DNA of 64,000 bases, taken from NCBI GenBank assembly GCA_046726235.1, contig JBKPAD010000001.1, positions 1 through 64,000 on the forward strand, in the 5' to 3' direction. The notes under the pieces are model-generated. The model saw only the letters and a list, made by a program, of their open reading frames with translations, had not been told where the DNA came from and ran no database searches. Below are positions 23,820 to 32,014 of the stretch, in pieces (position 1 is the first letter of the stretch; each line of letters begins with the position of its first letter). The translations under genes were made by a program, and so were the position numbers. Source of the DNA: Nitricoxidireducens sp046726235. Its GTDB lineage: Bacteria; Pseudomonadota; Gammaproteobacteria; Burkholderiales; Rhodocyclaceae.

Positions 23820-24632
23820 ATGCCGGAACTTCCCGAAGTCGAGGTCACGCGGCGCGGCATCGAGCCGCGCATCGCCGGTCGGCGGCTGACGCTCGCCACG
23901 CTGCGCGCGCCGGCCTTGCGCTATCCGCTGCCGACGGACCTGACTGCCCGGCTCGCCGGTGCCGTGCTTAGGGGCGTGCGCCGGCGCGGCAAGTACCTGT
24001 TGTTCGAGTTCGACGCCGGCCACCTGTTGCTGCATCTGGGCATGTCGGGGAGCCTGCGGCTCGTGGCTCCCGGCGACCTGCCGGCGAAGCATGACCATGT
24101 CGACCTCGTGTTCGGCGACGTCGCGCTGCGGTTGCGCGACCCGCGCCGCTTCGGCGCCCTGCTCTGGATCGAGGGCGATCCGCTCGCCCACCCGCTGCTG
24201 GCGAGCCTGGGAGTCGAGCCGCTGGAAAGGGCATTTACCGGCGACGTCCTGGCGGCCCTGCTGGCCGGACGCCGCACGGCGATCAAGCAGGCGCTGATGG
24301 ACTCGCGCCTGGTCGTGGGCGTCGGCAACATCTACGCCTCGGAAAGCCTGTTCCTGGCCGGCATCGATCCGCGCCGGGCGGCGGGCCGCGTGTCGGCCAG
24401 CCGGATCGAGCTTCTGGTTCCGGCAATCAAGACGACGCTGCGCGCCGCGATCGCCGCGGGCGGCAGCAGTCTGCGCGACTTCGCGCATGCGGACGGGGGA
24501 TTCGGCTGCTTCCAGACGCATCATCGCGTCTACGACCGCGAGGGACAGCCTTGCGTTCAATGCGGATCGCCGATCCGGGCGATCCGCCAGGGGCAGCGCA
24601 GCACCTACTTCTGCGCGCGCTGCCAGAAGTAG
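23820..24632 (+). CDS. mutM: Formamidopyrimidine-DNA glycosylase
   Basis: Removes 8-oxoguanine and related lesions and cuts the abasic site. The 270-aa product begins MPELPEVE, with the essential Pro1 after Met removal and Glu2. It has the helix-two-turn-helix around GVGNIYASESLFLAGI (about residues 165-180) and a C-terminal zinc finger with CVQC and CARC (about residues 244-267). Full length for the family. It is divergent from the TPR gene, with TACAAT at 23781-23786 as a possible -10. Confidence 0.97.
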   Translation: MPELPEVEVTRRGIEPRIAGRRLTLATLRAPALRYPLPTDLTARLAGAVLRGVRRRGKYLLFEFDAGHLLLHLGMSGSLRLVAPGDLPAKHDHVDLVFGDVALRLRDPRRFGALLWIEGDPLAHPLLASLGVEPLERAFTGDVLAALLAGRRTAIKQALMDSRLVVGVGNIYASESLFLAGIDPRRAAGRVSASRIELLVPAIKTTLRAAIAAGGSSLRDFAHADGGFGCFQTHHRVYDREGQPCVQCGSPIRAIRQGQRSTYFCARCQK

Positions 24633-24635
24633 GGC

Positions 24636-24887
24636 TTACTTGCCGGCGGTCAGCCGGTTGAACTTCGCCATCAGCTGGTCTTGCGACTCGACGTGGTTCG
24701 GGTCCTGCGGGATGCAGTCGACCGGGCAGACCTCGCGGCACTGCGGCGTGTCGAAGTGGCCGACGCACTCGGTGCACTTGTCCGGGTCGATGACGTAGAT
24801 CTCGTCGCCCTGGGTGATTGCGCTGTTCGGGCACTCGGGCTCGCAAACGTCGCAGTTGATGCATTCGTCGGTGATGATGAGAGACAT
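24636..24887 (-). CDS. YfhL-type 2[4Fe-4S] ferredoxin
   Basis: An 83-aa electron carrier. Two clusters are bound by CINCDVCEPECP (about residues 9-20) and CTECVGHFDTPQCREVCP (about 38-55), the second with the long insertion typical of the YfhL/alvin ferredoxin group. It lies 12 bases downstream of coaD on the same strand, an arrangement common in betaproteobacteria, and converges with mutM. Confidence 0.95.
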   Translation of the reverse strand: MSLIITDECINCDVCEPECPNSAITQGDEIYVIDPDKCTECVGHFDTPQCREVCPVDCIPQDPNHVESQDQLMAKFNRLTAGK

Positions 24888-24899
24888 GCTGTTTCCTTG

Positions 24900-25385
24900 T
24901 CAGGAGTTGAGTTTGGCTGCCAGCCGCTCGACGACGAGCGGCTGGACGAATTTCGTGACATCGCCGCCGAGGAGGGCGATTTCGCGCACCATGGTCGCCG
25001 AGATGAACATGTACTGTTCGGCCGGCGTCAGAAAGACGGTTTCGACATCGGGATACAGAATTCGGTTCATCCCGGCCATCTGGAATTCGTATTCGAAGTC
25101 GGACACCGCGCGCAGGCCACGCACGATGACTTTCGAGTTGTGCTCGCGCAGGAACTCCATCAGCAGGCTGTCGAAGCCGCGCACCTCGACGTTCGCATAC
25201 GGCTTGAGGAGCTCGCGCGCGATGTCGACGCGCTCCTCGAGCGTGAAGAAGGGCTTCTTCGAACTGCTGACGGCGATGCCGACGACGACGCGATCGAACA
25301 GCTTGGCGGCGCGGCGCACGAGGTCCTCGTGGCCGCGGGTCAGCGGATCGAAAGTGCCGGGATAGACCGCGACGCCGTTGCTCAT
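24900..25385 (-). CDS. coaD: Phosphopantetheine adenylyltransferase
   Basis: Fourth step of coenzyme A synthesis. The 161-aa product shows VYPGTFDPLTRGHEDLV (nucleotidyltransferase TxGH-type motif, about residues 7-23), RGLRAVSDFEYEFQMAGMN (about 92-110) and the ISATMVREIA signature (about 130-139). The ATG overlaps the rsmD stop by 4 bases (ATGA). Confidence 0.97.
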   Translation of the reverse strand: MSNGVAVYPGTFDPLTRGHEDLVRRAAKLFDRVVVGIAVSSSKKPFFTLEERVDIARELLKPYANVEVRGFDSLLMEFLREHNSKVIVRGLRAVSDFEYEFQMAGMNRILYPDVETVFLTPAEQYMFISATMVREIALLGGDVTKFVQPLVVERLAAKLNS

Positions 25386-25924
25386 TCGTGTTCCATCAAG
25401 TGAAAGAAGACCTGCCCTGCCTGCCCGCGCCTGACCGTTCGCCACGCGCCGAGCGTTTCCAGCCCGTGCTCGGCCTCGGCGTAGATGCGCATGCCGGGCT
25501 TCGCCAGACTCGCCAGATGCGGCTCGATGCGTTCGAGCCAGCCCTGCCGGTACGGCGGATCGAGAAAAACCAGATCGAACTGGCGTCCCTGCGTTCCGGC
25601 CGAGGCGGCGAATTTTAGCGCATCCGCGCACACCGGCTTAAGACGTTCGACAGACAGGCTCGCGGCGTTCTGCCGCAGCGTCTCGAAAACGCGGCGGTCC
25701 GTCTCGACCTGCGTCACGCTCGCGGCCCCGCGCGACGCAGCCTCGAAGCCGAGGATGCCGCTGCCGGCGAAGAGATCGAGGCAGTCGAGGCCATCGAGAT
25801 CCTGGCCCAGCCAGTTGAACAGCGTCTCGCGCACGCGGTCCGGCGTCGGCCGCAGGCCGGGCGCGTCGAGCACCTTGACGAGCCGGCTGCGCCACTCGCC
25901 GCCGGTGATGCGCACCCGACTCAA
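25382..25924 (-). CDS. rsmD: 16S rRNA (guanine(966)-N(2))-methyltransferase
   Basis: Methylates G966 of 16S rRNA. The 180-aa product has the family start VRITGGEWRSR, the segment LRPTPDRVRETLFNWL, the SAM-binding CLDLFAGSGILGFEAASRGA (about residues 47-66) and the catalytic DPPY (about 122). The start is TTG at 25924, overlapping the stop of the M16 gene (TTGA); no better ATG exists. It is coupled to coaD downstream. Confidence 0.95.
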   Translation of the reverse strand: MSRVRITGGEWRSRLVKVLDAPGLRPTPDRVRETLFNWLGQDLDGLDCLDLFAGSGILGFEAASRGAASVTQVETDRRVFETLRQNAASLSVERLKPVCADALKFAASAGTQGRQFDLVFLDPPYRQGWLERIEPHLASLAKPGMRIYAEAEHGLETLGAWRTVRRGQAGQVFFHLMEHE

Positions 25925-27219
25925 GGCTGGGTGTCGGTGGCGACGATGACCGTGACCACGCCCTCCGGCTTCACGTGACGCTGGAAGGCTTCGCGCACGT
26001 CCTTGACGGTGACGGCCTCGATCTTCTTCGGATACTGGTCGAGGTAGTCGAGCGGCAGTTCGTAGAAACCGATCACGGCCAGGTAGCCGAGCAGCTTGGC
26101 GTTGCTGTCGATGCGCAGCGCCAGGCCGTCGATCAGGTTCTTCTTCGCGGCGGCGAGTTCCTGCTCGGTCGGGCCCTTGGCGACGAACTCGTCGAGCACG
26201 CCCCGGGCGACCTTGAGCGCCTCGTCGGCCTGCGCGCGCTTGGTCTGCAGGCCGATTTCGAACGGGCCTTCGAGCTTGCGCGGCGAGAAGTACGAATACA
26301 CGCTGTAGGCATAGCCGCGCTTCTCGCGCACTTCCTTCATCAGGCGCGAGACGAAGCCGCCGCCGCCGAGGCTGTAGTTGCCGACCTGCAGCGCAAAGAA
26401 GTCGGGATCGCCGCGCTTGATCGCCGGAATGCCGACGTGGATGTGGCTCTGGGTCGCCGGATGCGGCACGCGCAGCACGCGGCTTTCCGGCTTGACGACC
26501 GGCGGCACCTGCATCGTCGCATCGCCGGGCGGCAGGGCATCGGTCAGGCGCTGGGCGATACGCTCGGCCTCGGCGCGCGTGACGTCGCCGATGATCGAAA
26601 CGACGGCCCGCTTGGCGCCGAAATAGGTGCGATGGAAAGCCACCAGGTCGGCACGCATGATGGCCGTCACGCTCTCCACCGTCGCCACGGCGCCGTAGGG
26701 ATGGTTGGGGTAGAGCAGGCCGGCGAAGCGCTTGGCGGCGATGCTGTCGGGCCGCGTATCGGATTCCTGGATCGCAGCGATGGTGCGCGTCTTCTCGCGC
26801 GCGAACGGCGCCTCGGGGTAGGTCGGCTGCGTCAGCAAGGTGCGCATGAGTTCGAGCGAGCCGTCGCGCTCGGCCGGCGACGACAGGGTGCGCACGGCGA
26901 GGCCGGCACGGTCATGGTCGCCGGAACCCGACAGGCGCATGCCGAGGTCGACGACGCGACCGGCGACCTGCTCCTCGTCCATGGTGCCGGCGCCGGCGTC
27001 GAGCAGGCCGCGCGTCAGCGAGGAGACGCCGCTCTTGCCCGGCGGATCGAAGGCCGAACCGGCGGCGAAGTCCACCTGCACGTCGAGGATGGGCAGCGCA
27101 TGCGTTTCGACGAAATACACGCGCGCGCCGGAAGGGGCTACCCAGTGCTCGATCTTGACGCCGGCTTCGGCGGCGAAAGAGGCAGCAACGGCGATGAGGA
27201 CAAACCAGATCTTCTTCAT
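25921..27219 (-). CDS. M16 peptidase-like protein without the zinc motif
   Basis: A 432-aa exported protein (signal MKKIWFVLIAVAASFAAEA) with the two-lobed M16 fold: an N-lobe with VDFAAGSAFDPPGKSG and a C-lobe with the RPANV-like VRVPH/GGGGFVSRLMKEVREKRGYAYSVYS segment (about residues 285-310). The HxxEH zinc motif is absent; the equivalent region reads SSLTRGLLDAGAG. It is thus the non-catalytic partner of the active M16 protein encoded 10 bases upstream, as in other bacterial heterodimeric pairs. Confidence 0.9.
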   Translation of the reverse strand: MKKIWFVLIAVAASFAAEAGVKIEHWVAPSGARVYFVETHALPILDVQVDFAAGSAFDPPGKSGVSSLTRGLLDAGAGTMDEEQVAGRVVDLGMRLSGSGDHDRAGLAVRTLSSPAERDGSLELMRTLLTQPTYPEAPFAREKTRTIAAIQESDTRPDSIAAKRFAGLLYPNHPYGAVATVESVTAIMRADLVAFHRTYFGAKRAVVSIIGDVTRAEAERIAQRLTDALPPGDATMQVPPVVKPESRVLRVPHPATQSHIHVGIPAIKRGDPDFFALQVGNYSLGGGGFVSRLMKEVREKRGYAYSVYSYFSPRKLEGPFEIGLQTKRAQADEALKVARGVLDEFVAKGPTEQELAAAKKNLIDGLALRIDSNAKLLGYLAVIGFYELPLDYLDQYPKKIEAVTVKDVREAFQRHVKPEGVVTVIVATDTQP

Positions 27220-27229
27220 GTCGTCCTCC

Positions 27230-28606
27230 TCAGTGCCGAACCGGCACGGCGGGCTTGCGCGCCGGAACCGAATCGATCGGCTGCGGATCGAGCGTCGCGA
27301 TCGTCAGCACGTCGTCGTTGAAGTACTTCTTCGCCACCGCCTGCACCTCCGCGGCGGTAACCGTGCGCAGCTTGTCGATCACCTTGTCGACGTCGCGCCA
27401 GTGGTGGCCCGCGGCCTCCATGCCGCCGATTTCCATCGCCTGCGCCATCATCGAATCGCGCTTGTAGGTTTGCGCAGCGACGAGCTGGGTCTTCACGCGC
27501 GCCAGTTCCTGCTCGGAAATGCCCTCCTTGCGGATGCGCTCGATCTCGGCGCGCAACGCCGCTTCGAGCTCTGCGACCGAACGGCCCTCGCCGGGCTGGC
27601 CGGCCAGGGTGAACATGCTTTCGCCGCGCGCGGCGGCATCGTAGCCGGCGCCGGCAGACTGCGCGACCTTCTGCTCGCGCACAAGGCTGCGCGGCAGGCG
27701 CGCCGCCTCGTGGCCGTCGAGCACGGCGGAGAGCACGTCGAGCGCGTAGGGGTCGCGATCGCGGTCGACGTCGATCAGCTTCGGCACCTTCCAGGCCATC
27801 GACAGATAGGCGAGCTTGGCGGGCGCCTTGACGACGACGCGCTTGGTGCCGGTCTGGTCGGGCTCGGTCTGCGGCTTGCGCGCCGGCAGGGCGCGCGGCT
27901 TCAGCTTGCCGTAGCTGCGCTCGGCGAGCCGGAACACCTCCTGGTGGTCGACGTCGCCGACCACCACCACGTAGGCGTTGTTGGGCACATACCAGCGCTG
28001 GTACCAGTCGCGCGCATCCTGCCACTTCATGCTTTCAAGGTCGTTCATCCAGCCGATCACCGGACGGCGATAGGGATGCGCCTTGAAGGCGGTGGCGTTG
28101 AGCGCCTCGTAGACCAGCGACTGCGGGTTGTCCTCGGTGCGCATGCGGCGCTCTTCCATGACCACCTGAATCTCGGCCGCGAACTCCTTCTCCGTCAGGC
28201 GCAGGTTGGCCATGCGGTCGGCCTCGAGCTTCATCATCTCGGGGAGCGCCCGCTTCGGCACGATCTGGAAATAGGCCGTGTAATCGAGGCTCGTGAAGGC
28301 GTTGTCGCGGCCGCCGGCCTCGGCGACACGCTTATTGAACTCGCCGGGCGCCAGCGTCTTGGTCCCCTTGAACATCATGTGCTCGAGCACGTGGGCGACG
28401 CCGGAGTAGCCATCGACCTCGTCCATCGCGCCGGCGCGATACCAGACCATATGAACCGCGGTCGGCGCGCGGCGGTCTTCCTTGACGATGACGCGAAGGC
28501 CGTTGGCGAGCGTCTTTTCGTAGGGGTTGGCAAACGCCGGCGCGGCGCCGGCGACGAGAAACAGTCCGAGCGAAAGCCCGGCGAGCATTCTTGGAATTGG
28601 CGTCAT
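27230..28606 (-). CDS. M16 family zinc metallopeptidase
   Basis: A 458-aa exported peptidase. The signal peptide ends near AFA (about residue 26). The zinc motif HVLEH (about residues 66-70, in GVAHVLEHMMFKGT) and the downstream glutamate in the EAGGRDNAFTS region mark it as catalytically competent. The C-lobe is complete. It pairs with the inactive M16 protein downstream. ATG 28606 is chosen since it begins the signal peptide (MTPIPRMLAGLSLGLFLV). It is divergent from ftsY, 92 bases apart. Confidence 0.93.
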   Translation of the reverse strand: MTPIPRMLAGLSLGLFLVAGAAPAFANPYEKTLANGLRVIVKEDRRAPTAVHMVWYRAGAMDEVDGYSGVAHVLEHMMFKGTKTLAPGEFNKRVAEAGGRDNAFTSLDYTAYFQIVPKRALPEMMKLEADRMANLRLTEKEFAAEIQVVMEERRMRTEDNPQSLVYEALNATAFKAHPYRRPVIGWMNDLESMKWQDARDWYQRWYVPNNAYVVVVGDVDHQEVFRLAERSYGKLKPRALPARKPQTEPDQTGTKRVVVKAPAKLAYLSMAWKVPKLIDVDRDRDPYALDVLSAVLDGHEAARLPRSLVREQKVAQSAGAGYDAAARGESMFTLAGQPGEGRSVAELEAALRAEIERIRKEGISEQELARVKTQLVAAQTYKRDSMMAQAMEIGGMEAAGHHWRDVDKVIDKLRTVTAAEVQAVAKKYFNDDVLTIATLDPQPIDSVPARKPAVPVRH

Positions 28607-28698
28607 GTTCGGTGGGGAATCGAGCGTAAGAGCCTCTGTTAGAATGGTTTTTGAGCCCCGCATCATAGCGCGGCGGCCACCTTAGGACACACCACCCC

Positions 28699-29664
28699 AT
28701 GTTTGGTTTCCTGAAAAAGGACACGCCGGCCGAGGCGCAGAAACCCTCCTGGACCGACCGGCTGAAGGCCGGTCTCGCCAAGACGCGCACCGCCCTGAAC
28801 ACCCCGCTCGGCGAGCTTTTCAGCCGCGCGAAGATCGACGACGAGCTGCTCGACGAGCTGGAAACCACGCTGCTGATGGCCGATTGCGGCGTCGACGCGA
28901 CGCAATGGATGCTCGACGAGCTCAAGGCCCAGGTCAAGCGCGAGAAGCTCGAGACGCCGATGCAGCTGCGCCAGGCGCTGGTGCTGCTGCTCGAGCGCCT
29001 GCTGGCGCCGCTCGAGGAGCCGCTCGACGTCTCCACCCACAAGCCCTTCGTGGTCATGATCGCCGGCGTCAACGGCGCCGGCAAGACGACCTCGATCGGC
29101 AAGCTCGCGCACCACTTCCACGACGACGGCCGCCGCGTGCTGTTCGCGGCTGGCGACACGTTCCGCGCCGCCGCGCGCGAGCAGCTCATCGAGTGGGGCC
29201 GCCGCAACGACGTCACCGTGGTCAGCCAGGAATCCGGCGACCCGGCCGCCGTGGTCTTCGACGCCATCAATGCCGCCCGGGCGCGCGACGTGGACATCGT
29301 GCTCGCCGACACCGCCGGCCGCCTGCCGACGCAGCTCCACCTGATGGAGGAGATCGCCAAGGTGAGGCGCGTGATCCAGAAGGCCGACCCCTCGGGCCCG
29401 CACGAAGTGATCCTCGTGCTCGACGCCAACATCGGCCAAAACGCCGTGCAGCAGGTCAAGGCCTTCGACAAGGCGATCGGCGTCACCGGCCTCATCGTCA
29501 CCAAGCTCGACGGCACCGCCAAGGGCGGCGTGCTTGCCGCCATCGCCCGCCAGTGCCCGAAACCGGTGCGCTACATCGGCGTCGGCGAAGGCATCGAAGA
29601 CCTGCAGCCCTTCCGCGTCAAGGAATTCGTCGCGGCGCTGTTCGAGACGCCTGCCGACAGATGA
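28699..29664 (+). CDS. ftsY: Signal recognition particle receptor FtsY
   Basis: Docks SRP-ribosome complexes at the membrane. The 321-aa product has a short N-terminal A region, then the NG domain: GVNGAGKTTSIGKLAHH (G1, about residues 123-139), DTFRAAAREQLIEW (about 152-165), DTAGRLPT (G3, about 206) and TKLDGTAKGG (G4, about 266). First gene of ftsY-ftsE-ftsX; its stop overlaps the ftsE start by ATGA. Confidence 0.97.
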   Translation: MFGFLKKDTPAEAQKPSWTDRLKAGLAKTRTALNTPLGELFSRAKIDDELLDELETTLLMADCGVDATQWMLDELKAQVKREKLETPMQLRQALVLLLERLLAPLEEPLDVSTHKPFVVMIAGVNGAGKTTSIGKLAHHFHDDGRRVLFAAGDTFRAAAREQLIEWGRRNDVTVVSQESGDPAAVVFDAINAARARDVDIVLADTAGRLPTQLHLMEEIAKVRRVIQKADPSGPHEVILVLDANIGQNAVQQVKAFDKAIGVTGLIVTKLDGTAKGGVLAAIARQCPKPVRYIGVGEGIEDLQPFRVKEFVAALFETPADR

Positions 29665-30308
29665 TCCGCTTCCAGCAGGTCTCGAAGCGCTATCCGCCGG
29701 GCATCGACGCGCTCTCGATCGTCAGCTTCGAGGTCGCCGAGGGAGAGCTTGCCGTCATCGCCGGCCACTCGGGCGCCGGCAAATCAACGCTGCTCAAGCT
29801 GATCGCCGCCATCGAGCGGCCGACCGGCGGCGTCGTACTGGTCGGCGGACAGAACGTCGGCGCACTCAAGCGCGCGGCGGTTCCCTACGTGCGGCGCAAC
29901 CTCGGCCTGGTGTTCCAGGACCAGAAGCTGCTGTTCGACCGCAACGCCTTCGAGAACGTGATGCTGCCGCTGTCGATCGCCGGCTTCCCGCCGCGCGAGG
30001 CGGCCAAGCGCGTGCGCGCCGCGCTCGACAAGGTCGGCCTGCTCGAGCGCGAGAAGGCGCTGCCGATCGCGCTCTCCGGCGGCGAGCAGCAGCGCCTCGC
30101 GATCGCGCGCGCCGTCGTCAGCCGGCCGAAGCTGCTGATCGCCGACGAACCGACGGCGCACCTCGACGTCGACACCGCCGGCGACGTGGCGCAGATCTTC
30201 CGCGACTTCCACCAGGTCGGCGTCACCGTCGTCGTCGCCACGTACGACGCGACGCTGTTCCCCGAAGCGAAGCGCATCACGCTCGACCACGGACGGCTCG
30301 CGGCATGA
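29661..30308 (+). CDS. ftsE: Cell division ATP-binding protein FtsE
   Basis: The ATPase of the FtsEX complex that activates peptidoglycan hydrolases at the septum. The 215-aa product shows Walker A GHSGAGKST (about residues 36-44), the Q loop VFQDQKLL, signature LSGGEQQRLAIARA (about 136-149) and Walker B LLIADEPTAHLD (about 157-168). The residue pair after DEPT is AH rather than the usual GN, a small variation. Overlaps ftsY and ftsX by 4 bases each. Confidence 0.96.
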   Translation: MIRFQQVSKRYPPGIDALSIVSFEVAEGELAVIAGHSGAGKSTLLKLIAAIERPTGGVVLVGGQNVGALKRAAVPYVRRNLGLVFQDQKLLFDRNAFENVMLPLSIAGFPPREAAKRVRAALDKVGLLEREKALPIALSGGEQQRLAIARAVVSRPKLLIADEPTAHLDVDTAGDVAQIFRDFHQVGVTVVVATYDATLFPEAKRITLDHGRLAA

Positions 30309-31204
30309 ACGCCTGGCTGATCCACCATCGCGACTCGCTGCTGCTGGCCCTGCGCCGGCTGGCCGCGACGCCGCTCAACACCTTGCTGTCGCTGCTCGCG
30401 ATCGGCATCGCGCTGGCGCTGCCGGCCGGCGGACAGATGCTGCTCGCCAACGCGCTGCAGCTCGCCTCCGGCGCGGCGTCGACGCCGCAGGTCTCCGTCT
30501 TCATGACGCTCGACGCATCTCGCCAGGCCGCCGACGACATCGGCGAGCGCCTGCGCAAGCGCGACGACGTGCGCGCTGTGCGCTTCATGCCGCGCGAGGA
30601 AACGCTCGCGCGCATGAAGACCGCCGAGGGCCTCGGCGACGTCATCGAGATGCTGCCGAAGAATCCCTTCCCCGACGCCTTCGTAGTCGATCCGAAGGAC
30701 GATTCGCCGGCCGCGATGGAAGCGCTGGCGCGCGAAGTCCGCAAGCTGCCGCGCGTCGAGCATGTCCAGCTCGACTCGGCCTGGGTGCGCCGGCTCGATG
30801 CGCTGCTGAAGCTTGGCCGCACGGGAGTGATCCTGCTCGCCGCCCTGCTCGGCGTCGGCCTCGTCGCCATCACCTTCAACACCATCCGCCTGCAGGTGCT
30901 GACGCAGCGCGCCGAGATCGAGGTCAGCCGCCTGCTCGGCGCCACCGATGGCTACATCCGCCGGCCGTTCTACTACTTCGGCACCCTGCAGGGCCTGCTC
31001 GGCGGCGTCCTCGCCTGGCTGATCGTCAGCGCCGCCGCCTGGTGGCTCAAGGCACCGATCGAGGAACTGGCGCGGCTCTACAACCTCGAATTCGCGCTGC
31101 GCCCCCTCGCCGGCTCCGACAGCCTGATCCTGCTCGCGCTATCGGCCGGCCTCGGCTGGGCCGGCGCTGCGCTGTCGCTCGGCACGCATTTGCGCGAGCA
31201 CTAG
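30305..31204 (+). CDS. ftsX: Cell division protein FtsX
   Basis: The membrane subunit of FtsEX. The 299-aa product has an N-terminal membrane segment (about residues 22-45), a periplasmic loop (about 50-160, with FMPREETLARMK and NPFPDAFVV), and three more membrane segments toward the C-terminus. The cytoplasmic coupling part RAEIEVSRLLGATDGYIRRPF is typical. Ends the ftsYEX operon; a hairpin with its U tract on the opposite strand lies just downstream. Confidence 0.95.
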   Translation: MNAWLIHHRDSLLLALRRLAATPLNTLLSLLAIGIALALPAGGQMLLANALQLASGAASTPQVSVFMTLDASRQAADDIGERLRKRDDVRAVRFMPREETLARMKTAEGLGDVIEMLPKNPFPDAFVVDPKDDSPAAMEALAREVRKLPRVEHVQLDSAWVRRLDALLKLGRTGVILLAALLGVGLVAITFNTIRLQVLTQRAEIEVSRLLGATDGYIRRPFYYFGTLQGLLGGVLAWLIVSAAAWWLKAPIEELARLYNLEFALRPLAGSDSLILLALSAGLGWAGAALSLGTHLREH

Positions 31205-31233
31205 AAAAGAAAAGGCCCCGCCGGGGCGGGGCC
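31205..31233 (-). terminator. Intrinsic terminator reading on the minus strand
   Basis: GGCCCCGCC paired with GGCGGGGCC (8 bp stem, 4-base loop) at 31214-31233, followed on the minus strand by TTTTCTTTT. It would end the candidate sRNA and the left TonB-receptor operon; on the plus strand it lacks a U tract but may still slow transcripts from ftsX. Confidence 0.75.
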
Positions 31234-31276
31234 AAATGAGGTGATTTCTGTTCAAGCCCACGGGGTGGTGAACTCG
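31205..31276 (-). ncRNA. Candidate small RNA under the TGCGAC-N5-GTCGCA promoter
   Basis: Between the convergent ends of ftsX and the CcdA-like gene. On the minus strand a palindrome (31312-31328) is followed after 23 bases by CCTAGAAT (TAGAAT at 31288-31283), as at the two receptor promoters. Transcription from about 31276 would give roughly 70 bases ending in an 8-bp GC hairpin (31214-31233) followed by TTTTCTTTT. No ORF is seen in this short RNA. The promoter match and the terminator together suggest a regulated sRNA; no expression evidence is available. Confidence 0.5.
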
Positions 31277-31311
31277 GAGCGAATTCTAGGGATGGCGCGA
31301 CGCGGCGCCAA

Positions 31312-31328
31312 TGCGACACGGTGTCGCG
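31312..31328. promoter_or_regulatory. 17-bp palindrome (fourth copy) with minus-strand -10 element
   Basis: TGCGAC, ACGGT, GTCGCG: one mismatch from the TGCGAC-N5-GTCGCA consensus of the receptor promoters, and within it GCGACAC-G-GTGTCGC is a perfect palindrome. CCTAGAAT follows on the minus strand after 23 bases (TAGAAT 31288-31283). It lies right after the stop codon of the CcdA-like gene. Confidence 0.6.
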
Positions 31329-31330
31329 GC

Positions 31331-32014
31331 TCAAATGGCCAGGGCGAGGCGGCGCAGGCCGAGGATGATCAGGACGGCGGCGGCCCCCCAACCAAGCCAG
31401 CGCACCAGCCAGGCGCGATTGGCGCGCAGTTCGCGGCCGAGATGGCCGGCCAATGGAACCAACAGAAGGATCGGCGTCACGGCGGCGCCGAGGCCGAAGG
31501 CGAGGCCGTAGGCGGCGCCCTGCGCGGTGCCGCCGGCATTCGCGGCAAGGCCCAGTAGCGAGGCGAGCGGCGTGCAGGGCGTCAGGCTGAGCGCCGCGCC
31601 GAGGAACAGCGGCGGCAGCGCGTCGCGCGGCGTGGCGCGCGCCTTCGCGAAGCGCAGCGGCGCGACGGCCGGCGCGTCGCTGCCGCAGCCCACGGCGGGT
31701 CGGGCGATCAGCCAGAGCCCCGCCAGTACGCTCGCCGTGCCAATGGCGGCGTTGCCGAGGTTGCCGCCGAGCGCCTTCGCGAGTCCGCTGCCCGCGAGAC
31801 CGGCCGCGGCGCCCAGCAACGCGTAGGCGGTGACGCGGCCGGCGAGGAAGGTCGCGGTATGCAGCAGCGCCTCCTGGCGGCCGCCGGCACGGCCGAGCGC
31901 CCAGGTGCCCAGGAAGGGCAGGCAGGTCACCGTGCAGGCCGTCATGCCCATCGAGATGCCGAGCAGCCAGACGGTCGCGAGCGTGACCTCGCCGGCGAGC
32001 ATCGCGTCAGGCAT
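31331..32014 (-). CDS. CcdA/DsbD-like (TauE/SafE-type) membrane protein
   Basis: A 227-aa inner-membrane protein with about six hydrophobic segments. Cysteines sit in CTVTCLPFLG (about residues 27-36) and LTPCTPLASLL (about 143), the paired positions used by CcdA and DsbD to move electrons across the membrane. It overlaps the polyferredoxin gene by 8 bases, which suggests it passes reducing power to or from that protein, or to periplasmic thiols. Naming as a sulfite exporter would rest on a broad family label only. Function in this operon is inferred. Confidence 0.75.
   Translation of the reverse strand: MPDAMLAGEVTLATVWLLGISMGMTACTVTCLPFLGTWALGRAGGRQEALLHTATFLAGRVTAYALLGAAAGLAGSGLAKALGGNLGNAAIGTASVLAGLWLIARPAVGCGSDAPAVAPLRFAKARATPRDALPPLFLGAALSLTPCTPLASLLGLAANAGGTAQGAAYGLAFGLGAAVTPILLLVPLAGHLGRELRANRAWLVRWLGWGAAAVLIILGLRRLALAI

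Noticed and set aside
26840..28642. Long open frame (600 codons) on the plus strand opposite the M16 peptidase genes
   Set aside because: Composition is typical of a mirror frame in GC-rich DNA, and both M16 genes on the other strand have signal peptides and motifs.
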